Below, piece by piece: positions 1-6,038 of a stretch of DNA of 18,252 bases. The position numbers were made by a program, and so were the translations under genes. The notes beneath the pieces are model-generated. The model ran no database searches and was not told where the DNA came from. It saw nothing but the letters and a program-made list of their open reading frames with translations. Source of the stretch: UBA1138 sp036338615 (lineage in GTDB: Bacteria; Gemmatimonadota; Gemmatimonadetes; Longimicrobiales; Gaopeijiaceae); assembly GCA_036338615.1 (NCBI GenBank), contig JAYZBT010000309.1:1-18252 (forward strand), given 5' to 3'. The number at the start of each line of letters is the position of its first letter. Within the stretch, counting starts at the first letter, position 1.

Positions 1-203
1 CTCTAGGGCGGCGGCGAAAGTGACAACGGTTCCGCATGGCGCGCGCACGACGAGTTCATCCATTCCGTGCAGCCGTCTGGCAACACCGTGCTGTGCTGCG
101 TTTGCTCCGTCCCCAGTCTACAGGATGCCGTCCAATAGCACTCGACGTGACGCGCGAGCGCCGGGTGCGGCGTGTGGGTAGACCGGGACCGGGCCTGGCT
201 CAG
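1..203 (-). pseudogene. N-terminal fragment of an AraC-type regulator, probably broken
   Basis: Reading leftward from about position 200, one frame encodes PHPALARHVECYWT and then STVLPDGCTEW. This is the pattern of the sensing domain at the N-terminus of many AraC-family regulators (P-x-L-x-x-V-x-x-x-W, then LPDGC). The match is from memory of the family. Two things suggest damage. There is no ATG, GTG or TTG at a sensible distance before the motif; only a CTG at 203-201 or a TTG inside the neighbouring gene is available. Just after LPDGC the frame turns to unrelated residues and stops at 5-3, while the neighbouring frame (from an ATG at 63, MDELVVRAPCGTVVTF) stays open to the window edge, as after a frameshift near 60-75. 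The HTH domain would lie outside the window. It could also be an intact gene with a sequencing error. Confidence 0.4.
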
Positions 204-388
204 CCTCCCGCGCCACCGGCGTCCTTGAATCCGATGAAAAGGCAAAGTGCCACTAGCGCGAAGTTCGTCGAGGCCCTCGAAAATGCCTCTGCGGGCAACT
301 CCATGACTGGCCCCGTGAAGGAAGTCACGAGCGCGCCGAGCAACGCGAGCACGGCGAGTCCTACGCAAGCCTTCGCAATTCCGTCCAT
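200..388 (-). CDS. small two-helix membrane protein, unknown function
   Basis: A 62-residue protein with two hydrophobic segments, about residues 8-24 (GLAVLALLGALVTSF) and 43-57 (NFALVALCLFIGF). They are joined by a short polar loop, and the tail ends in GGAGG. I place the start at 388 rather than at the upstream ATG at 403 because GGAGG lies 7 nt before the ATG at 388. It is divergent from padR across about 180 bp that contain the padR inverted repeat, so that regulator could also affect it. Its 3' end touches the AraC-like fragment. I do not recognise the family. Small integral membrane proteins of this type are poorly conserved, so the call rests on the ribosome-binding site and hydropathy only. 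Confidence 0.5.
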   Translation of the reverse strand: MDGIAKACVGLAVLALLGALVTSFTGPVMELPAEAFSRASTNFALVALCLFIGFKDAGGAGG

Positions 389-514
389 CGTACCTCCGAG
401 CATAGAGGGGATCTCAACCGCCCGACACCGCCCACCCGCATGGTCCGCGGGCAGGCCGTCAAGCGCAAGTAAGGCTATCCCCCCGGTTGCAACCGTGCTA
501 GCCGTACGCGAGTC

Positions 515-537
515 TATACATGCACTCTACATGTATA
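515..537. promoter_or_regulatory. perfect inverted repeat, probable PadR operator
   Basis: TATACATG (515-522) and CATGTATA (530-537) are exact reverse complements separated by 7 nt, in an otherwise GC-rich region. The repeat ends 31 nt before the padR start codon. PadR proteins are dimeric winged-helix repressors that bind ATGT/ACAT-type dyads and usually regulate their own gene, so autoregulation is the obvious inference. The left arm also resembles a -10 element, so bound protein would occlude a promoter. I could not pair it with a convincing -35. Confidence 0.65.
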
Positions 538-568
538 CCGACGACGCCACTTTTCGAGGTCGCGCCCG

Positions 569-922
569 ATGAACGCTCAACCGTGTATGACGCCTACGGA
601 TTTCCACGTTCTCTTGGTGCTCAGTCAGGGCTCCTTGTACGGGTACGCGATCATGAAGGCGATCGACGAGGAATCCGACGGCTCCATCACGCCGGAGATC
701 GGCTCGCTCTATCGAGTGTTGGCTCGCCTCGTGAGCCAGGGGTTCGTCGAGCAGGTCGACTCCGGGCCGGTGGAGGACGAGCAAGTCCACCCTGGCCGTC
801 AGCGCAAGTACTATGCGCTGTCGCCCGCCGGGGAGCGGGCCCTTCGCGGGGAGGCCGCGAGGCTGGGGGGCGCGCTCGACATCGCGCGTAGCCGGGGCTT
901 GCTGCCTGCGAGGCGGTCCTGA
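569..922 (+). CDS. PadR-family transcriptional regulator
   Basis: A 117-residue single-domain winged-helix protein, the usual length for short (PadR-s1-like) regulators. Family hallmarks are visible: an N-terminal helix followed by GSLYGYAI (21-28), the recognition-helix motif GSLYRVLARLVSQGFV (45-60), and the wing strand RKYYALSPAGERAL (79-92). Such proteins are cytoplasmic repressors that often respond to small molecules or envelope stress. A GAGG lies 9 nt before the ATG. The stop codon overlaps the next gene's start (TGATG), so the membrane protein downstream is translationally coupled and probably regulated together with it. The perfect inverted repeat at 515-537 is the likely autoregulatory operator. 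The effector is unknown. Confidence 0.9.
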   Translation: MNAQPCMTPTDFHVLLVLSQGSLYGYAIMKAIDEESDGSITPEIGSLYRVLARLVSQGFVEQVDSGPVEDEQVHPGRQRKYYALSPAGERALRGEAARLGGALDIARSRGLLPARRS

Positions 923-1164
923 TGCGCCCCATCGTCTCGTGGGCGCTCCCCGTGCTGCTGCTCCCAGTCATGGGGAGCGCGCTGGGCTTCGCGCTCTCAG
1001 TCGGGCTGCTCGAGCGACTTCGCGTCCTCGCAGCCGACCGAATCCCGCGCATGGACGAGGTGGGTGTGGACGGCGGTGTTCTCCTGTTCCTCGTGCTCGT
1101 AACGGGCGCGGTCGCGCTGTTGTTCGGATTGAGCCGGGCCGGCCCATTCATCCCCAGCTCTTGA
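922..1164 (+). CDS. small two-helix membrane protein coupled to padR
   Basis: An 80-residue protein with two hydrophobic stretches, about residues 6-29 (SWALPVLLLPVMGSALGF) and 51-68 (GVLLFLVLVTGAVALLFGL). They flank a charged segment (ERLRVLAADRIPRMDE) that should face one side of the membrane. Its ATG shares one base with the padR stop, so it depends on padR translation. In PadR operons the downstream gene is commonly a membrane protein or transporter part whose level the regulator controls; here it is too small to be a transporter on its own. The last 17 bp overlap the 3' end of dnaE2 on the other strand. I do not recognise the family. Confidence 0.7.
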   Translation: MRPIVSWALPVLLLPVMGSALGFALSVGLLERLRVLAADRIPRMDEVGVDGGVLLFLVLVTGAVALLFGLSRAGPFIPSS

Positions 1165-4100
1165 TACCTGGGGGGTTCTGGCGAAGCGCAGTGAGGTAGT
1201 GGAACGGGCTCGGGCCCTGCTGACCCGGCTCGGCTCGGGACTCCAGCGCGCCGGGCAGGGACGTGTGCAGGTCGTCGTGTTCGCTGCCACTACCATTGCC
1301 GCTCCCGGTGCCGTTCCCGACCTCGCTCGAGTTTGCGGCCGCATGAGACTTCGACATGCCACGTCGCCGTATGGGCGCTCCGGGCACCCTCAGCGCCTCG
1401 ACTTCGTATGCGATCACGTTGAGCGTATCGCCGTCTTTCTGCAGCCGACCGCGCACCGCGAGAAAGGGCTCCATGCGCACGGCATTGCGGTCCCGTTTGA
1501 AGATGGTGGGCTTAACAATCACGTTTATGGGACCGTGCTCATCTTCCATCAGGACAAAGATATAGCCCTTCGCGGTTCCAGGCCTTTGGCGCGTGGTTAC
1601 GAGGCCGGCGACGCGTACCGTGCTGTGCTGCCGCAGGTGCGGAAGACGGTCGGACGAGACCGTTCCGTCGGGTAGGATACCCTTGAGCAGCGTGAGCGGA
1701 TGCAGGTCCGCCGAGAAGCGCAACATGCGGTATTCGGCGACCATACGGTCCGTCGGCCCCAGGTCCGGGAACGAGAAGGCCTCATACGGATCCACGAGCG
1801 CCAACTCGGTCTGGGCATGGTCCTCCCGTCCCCCCGTGCGCTCGTTTTCGGTCTCGGGGCCGAGCCAAAGACCCGCCTGCCACAGCAATTCCCGCCGCGT
1901 GAGGCCGAAGTCGCCGAATCCGCCCACCCAGATGAGGTTTTCAATGGCAGGGCGCTTCAGGGAGGCCGGCGTGCGGCGTAAAAAGTCCGCTAGGGAAGCG
2001 TAGGGGCCGTTCTTCTCACGCTCTTCGACGATCCGTTCCGCGATTTCAGTGCCCCAACCGCGCACGAAACCGAGCCCGATACGTAAATTCCCCGTTTCCG
2101 CTCCCTCAGCAGCTTCACCAGGCCCTTCCGCGGTGCAAGCGACGAGACTCCGGTTCACATCGGGCAGGAGGGTCCGTATGCCGTTTCTGCGGGCGTCTCG
2201 CCCCAGGGCGTCGAGTGAATAGAAGCCCATGGGCTGGTTGTTGAAGAGCCCGACGTAGAATTCGATCGGATAATAATGGCGTAACCAGGCGGATTGGTAC
2301 GCAAGCAGGCCGAATGCGGCTGCGTGGGATTTCGGGAACCCGAATTCGCTGAATGCGGTGACCTGCGTGAAGACGTCCCGGGCGGTGGTCTCGTCCACGC
2401 CATTGGCCAACGCGCCCTTTTTGAAGTCCTCCCAGTGTGCCACGAGTGCTTCTCTCGAGCGCTTTCGACTCATCGCCCGGCGTAGTTCTTCCGCTTGGCC
2501 GTCGGTGAAGGATGCGAGCGCCTGGGCGACTTTGAGCACTTGATCCTGGAAAATGATCACGCCCAATGTCTCTCCCAGCGCCTCCTTCAACAGCGGATGT
2601 GGGTAGGGGACCTCGTAATCGGGGTTCTCACGCAGCATCTCACGCCGGCGAACATAGGGGTTCACCGCTCCACCCACGATGGGGCCAGGGCGCACGATCG
2701 CCACTTGTACGGCCAGATCCTCCAGGTTGCGTGGTTTCGTGCGCCGGAGCATCTGGATCTGAGCGCGACTTTCGACCTGGAAGAGTCCGACTGTGTCACC
2801 CGAACAGATGCGGTCGTAGAGGACCTCGTCCTCGAAGTCGATACGGGACAGGTCCGGAGCCTCGCCGTGCCGTTCCGCGATCAGATCGATGCTCTCTTCG
2901 ACCAACGAAAGCATGCCCAGCGCGAGGAAGTCGATCTTGATGAAACCCGCGTCCTCACAGGAATCCTTGTCCCACTGGCACAATACACGGCCTTCCCAGG
3001 CGGCGGGTTCGAGCGGGACGATTTCCACGAGTGGGCGACTCGAGATGATCATGCCGCCTACATGCTGAGAGATGTGGCGAGGCAGCCCTGCTACGTCTTC
3101 GGCCAGATTGCCCAATAAACGCCACAACTGTGCGTCTGCGCGGTCCTTGAACTCCGGCAGCGCCGCGATTTCCTCTGCGAGACCCGCCGCGGAGCGGTGT
3201 TCGGAGAGTTTCGAGAGCTTTTCCAGCTCGCCCATCGGTAGATCGAGCGCTTTTCCGATCTCCCGGACCGCCGACTTCAAGCGATACGTGGGGAAGGTGC
3301 ATACGAGTGCGGTGTGCTCGTGGCCATACTTCTTGTAGACCCGGAGGATGAGCTCCTCCCGGATGTTCCTCGGGAAGTCGAGGTCGATGTCTGGCACGCT
3401 CCGCAGGGCTTCGTTGAGGAATCGACCCAGAAAGAGGTCGTTCTTCACCGGATCGATGTGTGAAAGCCCAATCAAATAGCAGATGATCGACGATACCGAG
3501 GAACCGCGTCCGCGTCCGGGGGGAAGGCCGGAACGGGCCCGCGGGGCGTCGCCGCGAACGTCCCGCGCGACCTGGACGGCCAGATCCATGATGTCGCGGT
3601 ACACGAGAAAAAACCCAGCGAGCCCGTGCAGGTCCACGAGCTTCAGCTCCGTGTGCAGACGTTCTTCGGCGTTCGTTTCTTCCGCGCTGCCGGGTTTGTA
3701 GAGTGTGGAAATCTTGGCGAGGCAGGTCGCAGCGAGTGTTTCGAGCGCGCCGCCTCGGGCCGAGCCCTCGAAGTCCGGGAATTCATAGCCGAGATCTTCG
3801 GTGAGATCGAAAGCCGCGCATCTCTCGGCGATGAGCAGCGTGTTCGTGAGTGCTTCGGGCCGGCTCTGGAAGCGGTGTTGCATCTCCCACGGCTCAGCGA
3901 GATGAAAGAGCCGGTTGGCGCGCCGCGTCCCGTGCGCGCCGTCGAGTGTCGCTCGGTTCTTGATGGAGACGAGTACGTCTTGCAGTCGATGCCGCTCGGG
4001 ACGGTGGTAGTGCACGTTCCCGGTCGCCACGACGCCGAGTCCAAGGCGTCCAGCGAGCCGCGCCAGCTCCTTGTTACGCCCGGTATCTCCTTTCACGGCA

Positions 4101-4618
4101 TTGTCTTGCAGCTCCATGAAGACACTGCCCGGGCCGAACGCATCCACGAGCTGCCGGGTCATCTGCTCGGCTTCGGCGACCGAGGAACCGAGCGCGGCCG
4201 CGACGGGGCTCTTCGCGCACCCCGTCAGCAGGATCAGCCCCTCGGAGAGTTCGAGCAGAGAGGGTAGGGGAAGCCGGGCATCGCCTCGTTCCGAGCCCAT
4301 GTGGGTTTCGGTGAGCATGCGGCACAGGTTCGCGTAGCCCTGGGGCGTTTCGGCCAGGAGCGTGACGTGATGCCCGCCCTCCGGCTCCTCGAAGCCTGGG
4401 AAGCACCCCCGGAGGGTGATTTCCGCGCCCGTGATCGGCTGCAGGTTCGCCCGTCGTGCCGCCTGGGCGAACTCCATGGAACCGTAGAGCCCGTTGTGAT
4501 CTGTGAGCGCCAGCGCCGGATAGCCGATCTCAACCGCGCGCGCGACCAGTTCCTTGGGGTGTGACGCGCCGTCCAGGAAGGAAAAGCCTGAATGACAGTG
4601 CAGTTCGACGTACGGCAT
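1148..4618 (-). CDS. dnaE2: error-prone DNA polymerase DnaE2 (ImuC)
   Basis: A C-family DNA polymerase of about 1156 residues, the non-essential translesion paralogue of the replicative alpha subunit, used in damage-induced mutagenesis. Domains in order: PHP domain from VELHCHSGFSFLDG (4-17), with ALTDHNGLYG and ITGAE; polymerase palm with PDIDLDF (Asp410, Asp412) and IKIDFLAL (Asp563) as the catalytic aspartates; the motif LPRHISQHVGG, typical of DnaE2; and an OB fold at about 1000-1085 (RQRPGTAKGYIFVLMEDEHG). A Gly/Ser-rich linker leads to a C-terminal KSWG. I choose the ATG at 4618 (MPYVELHCHS) because the family starts right at this motif; ATG 4624 would add two residues. No Shine-Dalgarno is visible. 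There is no imuA, imuB or lexA nearby; the upstream genes are vapBC. Confidence 0.95.
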   Translation of the reverse strand: MPYVELHCHSGFSFLDGASHPKELVARAVEIGYPALALTDHNGLYGSMEFAQAARRANLQPITGAEITLRGCFPGFEEPEGGHHVTLLAETPQGYANLCRMLTETHMGSERGDARLPLPSLLELSEGLILLTGCAKSPVAAALGSSVAEAEQMTRQLVDAFGPGSVFMELQDNAVKGDTGRNKELARLAGRLGLGVVATGNVHYHRPERHRLQDVLVSIKNRATLDGAHGTRRANRLFHLAEPWEMQHRFQSRPEALTNTLLIAERCAAFDLTEDLGYEFPDFEGSARGGALETLAATCLAKISTLYKPGSAEETNAEERLHTELKLVDLHGLAGFFLVYRDIMDLAVQVARDVRGDAPRARSGLPPGRGRGSSVSSIICYLIGLSHIDPVKNDLFLGRFLNEALRSVPDIDLDFPRNIREELILRVYKKYGHEHTALVCTFPTYRLKSAVREIGKALDLPMGELEKLSKLSEHRSAAGLAEEIAALPEFKDRADAQLWRLLGNLAEDVAGLPRHISQHVGGMIISSRPLVEIVPLEPAAWEGRVLCQWDKDSCEDAGFIKIDFLALGMLSLVEESIDLIAERHGEAPDLSRIDFEDEVLYDRICSGDTVGLFQVESRAQIQMLRRTKPRNLEDLAVQVAIVRPGPIVGGAVNPYVRRREMLRENPDYEVPYPHPLLKEALGETLGVIIFQDQVLKVAQALASFTDGQAEELRRAMSRKRSREALVAHWEDFKKGALANGVDETTARDVFTQVTAFSEFGFPKSHAAAFGLLAYQSAWLRHYYPIEFYVGLFNNQPMGFYSLDALGRDARRNGIRTLLPDVNRSLVACTAEGPGEAAEGAETGNLRIGLGFVRGWGTEIAERIVEEREKNGPYASLADFLRRTPASLKRPAIENLIWVGGFGDFGLTRRELLWQAGLWLGPETENERTGGREDHAQTELALVDPYEAFSFPDLGPTDRMVAEYRMLRFSADLHPLTLLKGILPDGTVSSDRLPHLRQHSTVRVAGLVTTRQRPGTAKGYIFVLMEDEHGPINVIVKPTIFKRDRNAVRMEPFLAVRGRLQKDGDTLNVIAYEVEALRVPGAPIRRRGMSKSHAAANSSEVGNGTGSGNGSGSEHDDLHTSLPGALESRAEPGQQGPSPFHYLTALRQNPPGIKSWG

Positions 4619-4626
4619 ATTCATAG

Positions 4627-4647
4627 ACCGAAGATAAACCGAAGATA
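4627..4647. repeat. 11-bp-spaced direct repeat before dnaE2
   Basis: ACCGAAGATA occurs at 4627-4636 and again at 4638-4647, one helical turn apart, ending 8 bp before the dnaE2 start codon at 4618. Read on the gene's strand it is TATCTTCGGT twice. The nearer copy could double as a poor -10 (TATCTT) 17 nt after TTGCTC, which would make the dnaE2 mRNA almost leaderless and explain the missing Shine-Dalgarno. A tandem operator for a damage-response regulator is the other possibility. The repeat is certain; its function is not. Confidence 0.45.
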
Positions 4648-4697
4648 GAGGTCGAGCAACGCCGATACTAGCGCACGAGGAGAGAGTGGAGCGTGTG

Positions 4698-5141
4698 TCA
4701 GCGTTTGGCGCTGATCACGGTCAGGTGCTCCTTCCCAGCCCCTGGCACCGCTCCGGATCGGATGTTCATGTCGAACGTGGCGAGCGCCTCCCCCCGGTGC
4801 GCGGCGAGCGCAAGAAGGTAGACGTCCGTGATCTCACGATGTCCGGATACGTGGCTTGCGTCGATCGAGCGGGTATCGAGCAGGGATACGTCATCGGTCC
4901 AAAAGACGTGGCCATCGCTCTCGGTGAAGCGCCGAAGGCGGTCGACCGCGTCCGCTACTGTGGTGCGTCGCCCCGGATAAGCCGGGTTTGAGATCACCCG
5001 TACCAAGCCGTTCTCCGTGAGCGGACACGTGGCCCATCCGGATGCGCCCGAGGCCCCGAACCATTCGTGCGCGGCTTCGTGATGGATATGAGCCGGGTCG
5101 AAGAGCGCGACGAGAACGTTGACGTCGAGCAGGCTAACCAT
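4698..5141 (-). CDS. vapC: VapC-type PIN-domain toxin (ribonuclease)
   Basis: A 147-residue PIN-domain protein, the endoribonuclease half of a type II toxin-antitoxin pair. The four acidic metal-binding residues of the fold are present: Asp6 in SLLDVNVLVALFDP, Glu43 in CPLTENGLVRVISNPAYP, Asp106 in ITDVYLLALA, and Asp124 in LATFD. The SNPAYP segment after the Glu is typical of one VapC subgroup. The start at 5141 is chosen because the family begins at this point and because the ATG overlaps the end of vapB by 8 bp, as expected for translational coupling; a longer in-frame reading upstream only shadows vapB. Such toxins cut tRNA or rRNA, but the target cannot be read from the sequence. dnaE2 follows 79 bp downstream on the same strand. 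Confidence 0.92.
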   Translation of the reverse strand: MVSLLDVNVLVALFDPAHIHHEAAHEWFGASGASGWATCPLTENGLVRVISNPAYPGRRTTVADAVDRLRRFTESDGHVFWTDDVSLLDTRSIDASHVSGHREITDVYLLALAAHRGEALATFDMNIRSGAVPGAGKEHLTVISAKR

Positions 5142-5361
5142 CGTCACGTAACCCATCGACGACATCCGGCGTGACGATGGCTTCGTCGGCGGTTGGCGCG
5201 AGAACAGGCACCCCGTTCCGCACGATCGCCGGCGTACCCGGGCCAGCAAGCGCCGAGCGCGCCAACTCGGACAGCACTTCCCCCGCGGTACGGCCACGTA
5301 GCTGCGCGAGTTCTTTTACCGCGCGCAGGACGTCATCGTCCAAGTTGAGGGTCGTTCGCAT
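5134..5361 (-). CDS. vapB: VapB-type ribbon-helix-helix antitoxin
   Basis: A 75-residue protein starting MRTTLNLDDDVLRAVKELA. This is the ribbon-helix-helix DNA-binding pattern (beta strand RTTLNL, then two helices up to about residue 38), followed by a flexible tail that would wrap the toxin. It neutralises the PIN toxin encoded immediately downstream and represses the operon as a complex. The ATG at 5361 fits the family; a GTG at 5382 would add seven residues from within the upstream tandem repeat. There is no strong Shine-Dalgarno before it. The stop overlaps vapC by 8 bp, the standard layout that makes toxin translation depend on antitoxin. Confidence 0.9.
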   Translation of the reverse strand: MRTTLNLDDDVLRAVKELAQLRGRTAGEVLSELARSALAGPGTPAIVRNGVPVLAPTADEAIVTPDVVDGLRDDG

Positions 5362-5368
5362 ACATCGA

Positions 5369-5389
5369 ACATCACACATCACACATCAC
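5369..5389. repeat. three tandem ACATCAC heptamers upstream of vapB
   Basis: ACATCAC is repeated three times without a gap (TGTGATG-type units on the vapB strand), beginning 8 bp upstream of the vapB start codon. RHH antitoxins commonly bind short repeated sites here to autoregulate, so this is a candidate VapBC operator. Slippage of the tandem repeat could also change the leader length. Function is inferred from position only. Confidence 0.5.
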
Positions 5390-5459
5390 ACGGCAAGCTG
5401 TTGTAAGGAGGAGCCCGACAGACGGCGCCCGAACGCACAGCCTACTCGTGGGATATGGG

Positions 5460-5489
5460 CGCTCACATGGCACCATGCGCCCGTGAGCG
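5460..5489. other. nested palindrome in the vapB / osmC divergent region
   Basis: CGCTCAC (5460-5466) pairs exactly with GTGAGCG (5483-5489). Between them lies ATGG-CA-CCAT (5467-5476). A competing pairing is GGGCGC (5457-5462) with GCGCCC (5477-5482). The element lies 78 bp upstream of the OsmC-family start and 98 bp from vapB, so it could be an operator or a leader hairpin for either gene. The rest of 5390-5567 holds an AAGGAGGA at 5405-5412 that no start codon follows, and nothing else I recognise. Confidence 0.4.
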
Positions 5490-5567
5490 ACGCCGTTGGG
5501 GGAGGGAACTAGCGTCGGGGGGGCCAGGCGCCTACGATCGCCACTCACCCTCAGCAAAGAGCGCCGC

Positions 5568-6035
5568 ATGTCCCACGTCGTCTACACCGCCGATATCAGG
5601 ATCAAGCGCCTCAAGGGGCCACACCGCCACGCGTGGCTGCCCGCCCTGGATGGCCCGGTGGAGTTCGGGGTACACAGCGGGATCGCGGCCCACTACGGGG
5701 TCGAGCCCGAACGGGAGATCACGACCACCCTCGACTATGTGATGGCCGCCACAGGCGGCTGACTGGCTGGGACCTTCGGAGGCGCGCTGGAGGCGCGCGG
5801 AATCGACGCGAGTGACGGAGCCCTGACCGCAGACGTGCGCGGTGAGGTCGAAAAGGAAGACGACGGCGTGATCGTGATACGTCGCGTCCATGTGACGTAC
5901 CGGCTGAAGGCCGGGGAGGAGCACCGGGAGACCATCGAGCGCGTGCATGGATTCCATGCAGGCAAATGTCCGGTCTACCGTTCGATCCACACCTCCATCG
6001 ACATCACGACGGAGTATGTGCTGGAGGGGGCGTAG
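5568..6035 (+). CDS. OsmC-family peroxidase, probable selenoprotein (UGA at codon 65 = Sec)
   Basis: A 155-residue OsmC/Ohr-like protein if the in-frame TGA at 5760-5762 is read through. Codons 1-64 (MSHVVYTADIRI ... TLDYVMAATGG) and the codons after the TGA (LAGTFGGALEARGID ... VHVTYRL ... KCPVYRSIHTSID) are in the same frame and together cover the whole fold. In this family AATGG is followed by the peroxidatic Cys, exactly where the TGA sits; the resolving Cys is kept as Cys134 in KCPVYRSI. Such enzymes are cytoplasmic thiol peroxidases acting on organic hydroperoxides, and Sec would raise reactivity. A stem-loop fitting bacterial SECIS rules follows the TGA. The start at 5568 has AAAGAG 6 nt upstream. 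The stop lies 3 bp from the convergent aldolase. The alternative is a pseudogene with a nonsense mutation; no selA, selB, selC or selD is in the window. Confidence 0.8.
5775..5802 (+). promoter_or_regulatory. bacterial SECIS-like stem-loop downstream of UGA65
   Basis: GCGCGC (5782-5787) pairs perfectly with GCGCGC (5793-5798) around the 5-nt loop UGGAG. TTC (5775-5777) can pair with GAA (5800-5802) as a lower stem below an asymmetric internal loop. The apical loop starts 25 nt after the UGA and has G in its second position. This satisfies the published bacterial SECIS model as I recall it: short loop with a G in the first two positions, upper stem of 4-16 bp, 16-37 nt spacing. SelB would bind here. 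The same bases encode the conserved ALEAR, so chance pairing in GC-rich codons cannot be excluded. Confidence 0.65.
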
Positions 6036-6038
6036 CCC

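Noticed and set aside
5142..5297. N-terminal extension of the VapC toxin by 52 residues
   Set aside because: The extension only shadows vapB in another frame; the PIN fold starts at SLLDVNVL.
5405..5412. Strong AAGGAGGA Shine-Dalgarno-like sequence on the plus strand
   Set aside because: No ATG, GTG or TTG follows at a usable distance, so it does not start a gene that I can see.
5835..6035. A separate 66-residue gene starting at a GTG after the TGA
   Set aside because: It is in the same frame as the upstream OsmC part and carries the C-terminal half of the same domain; a separate gene would have no complete fold.
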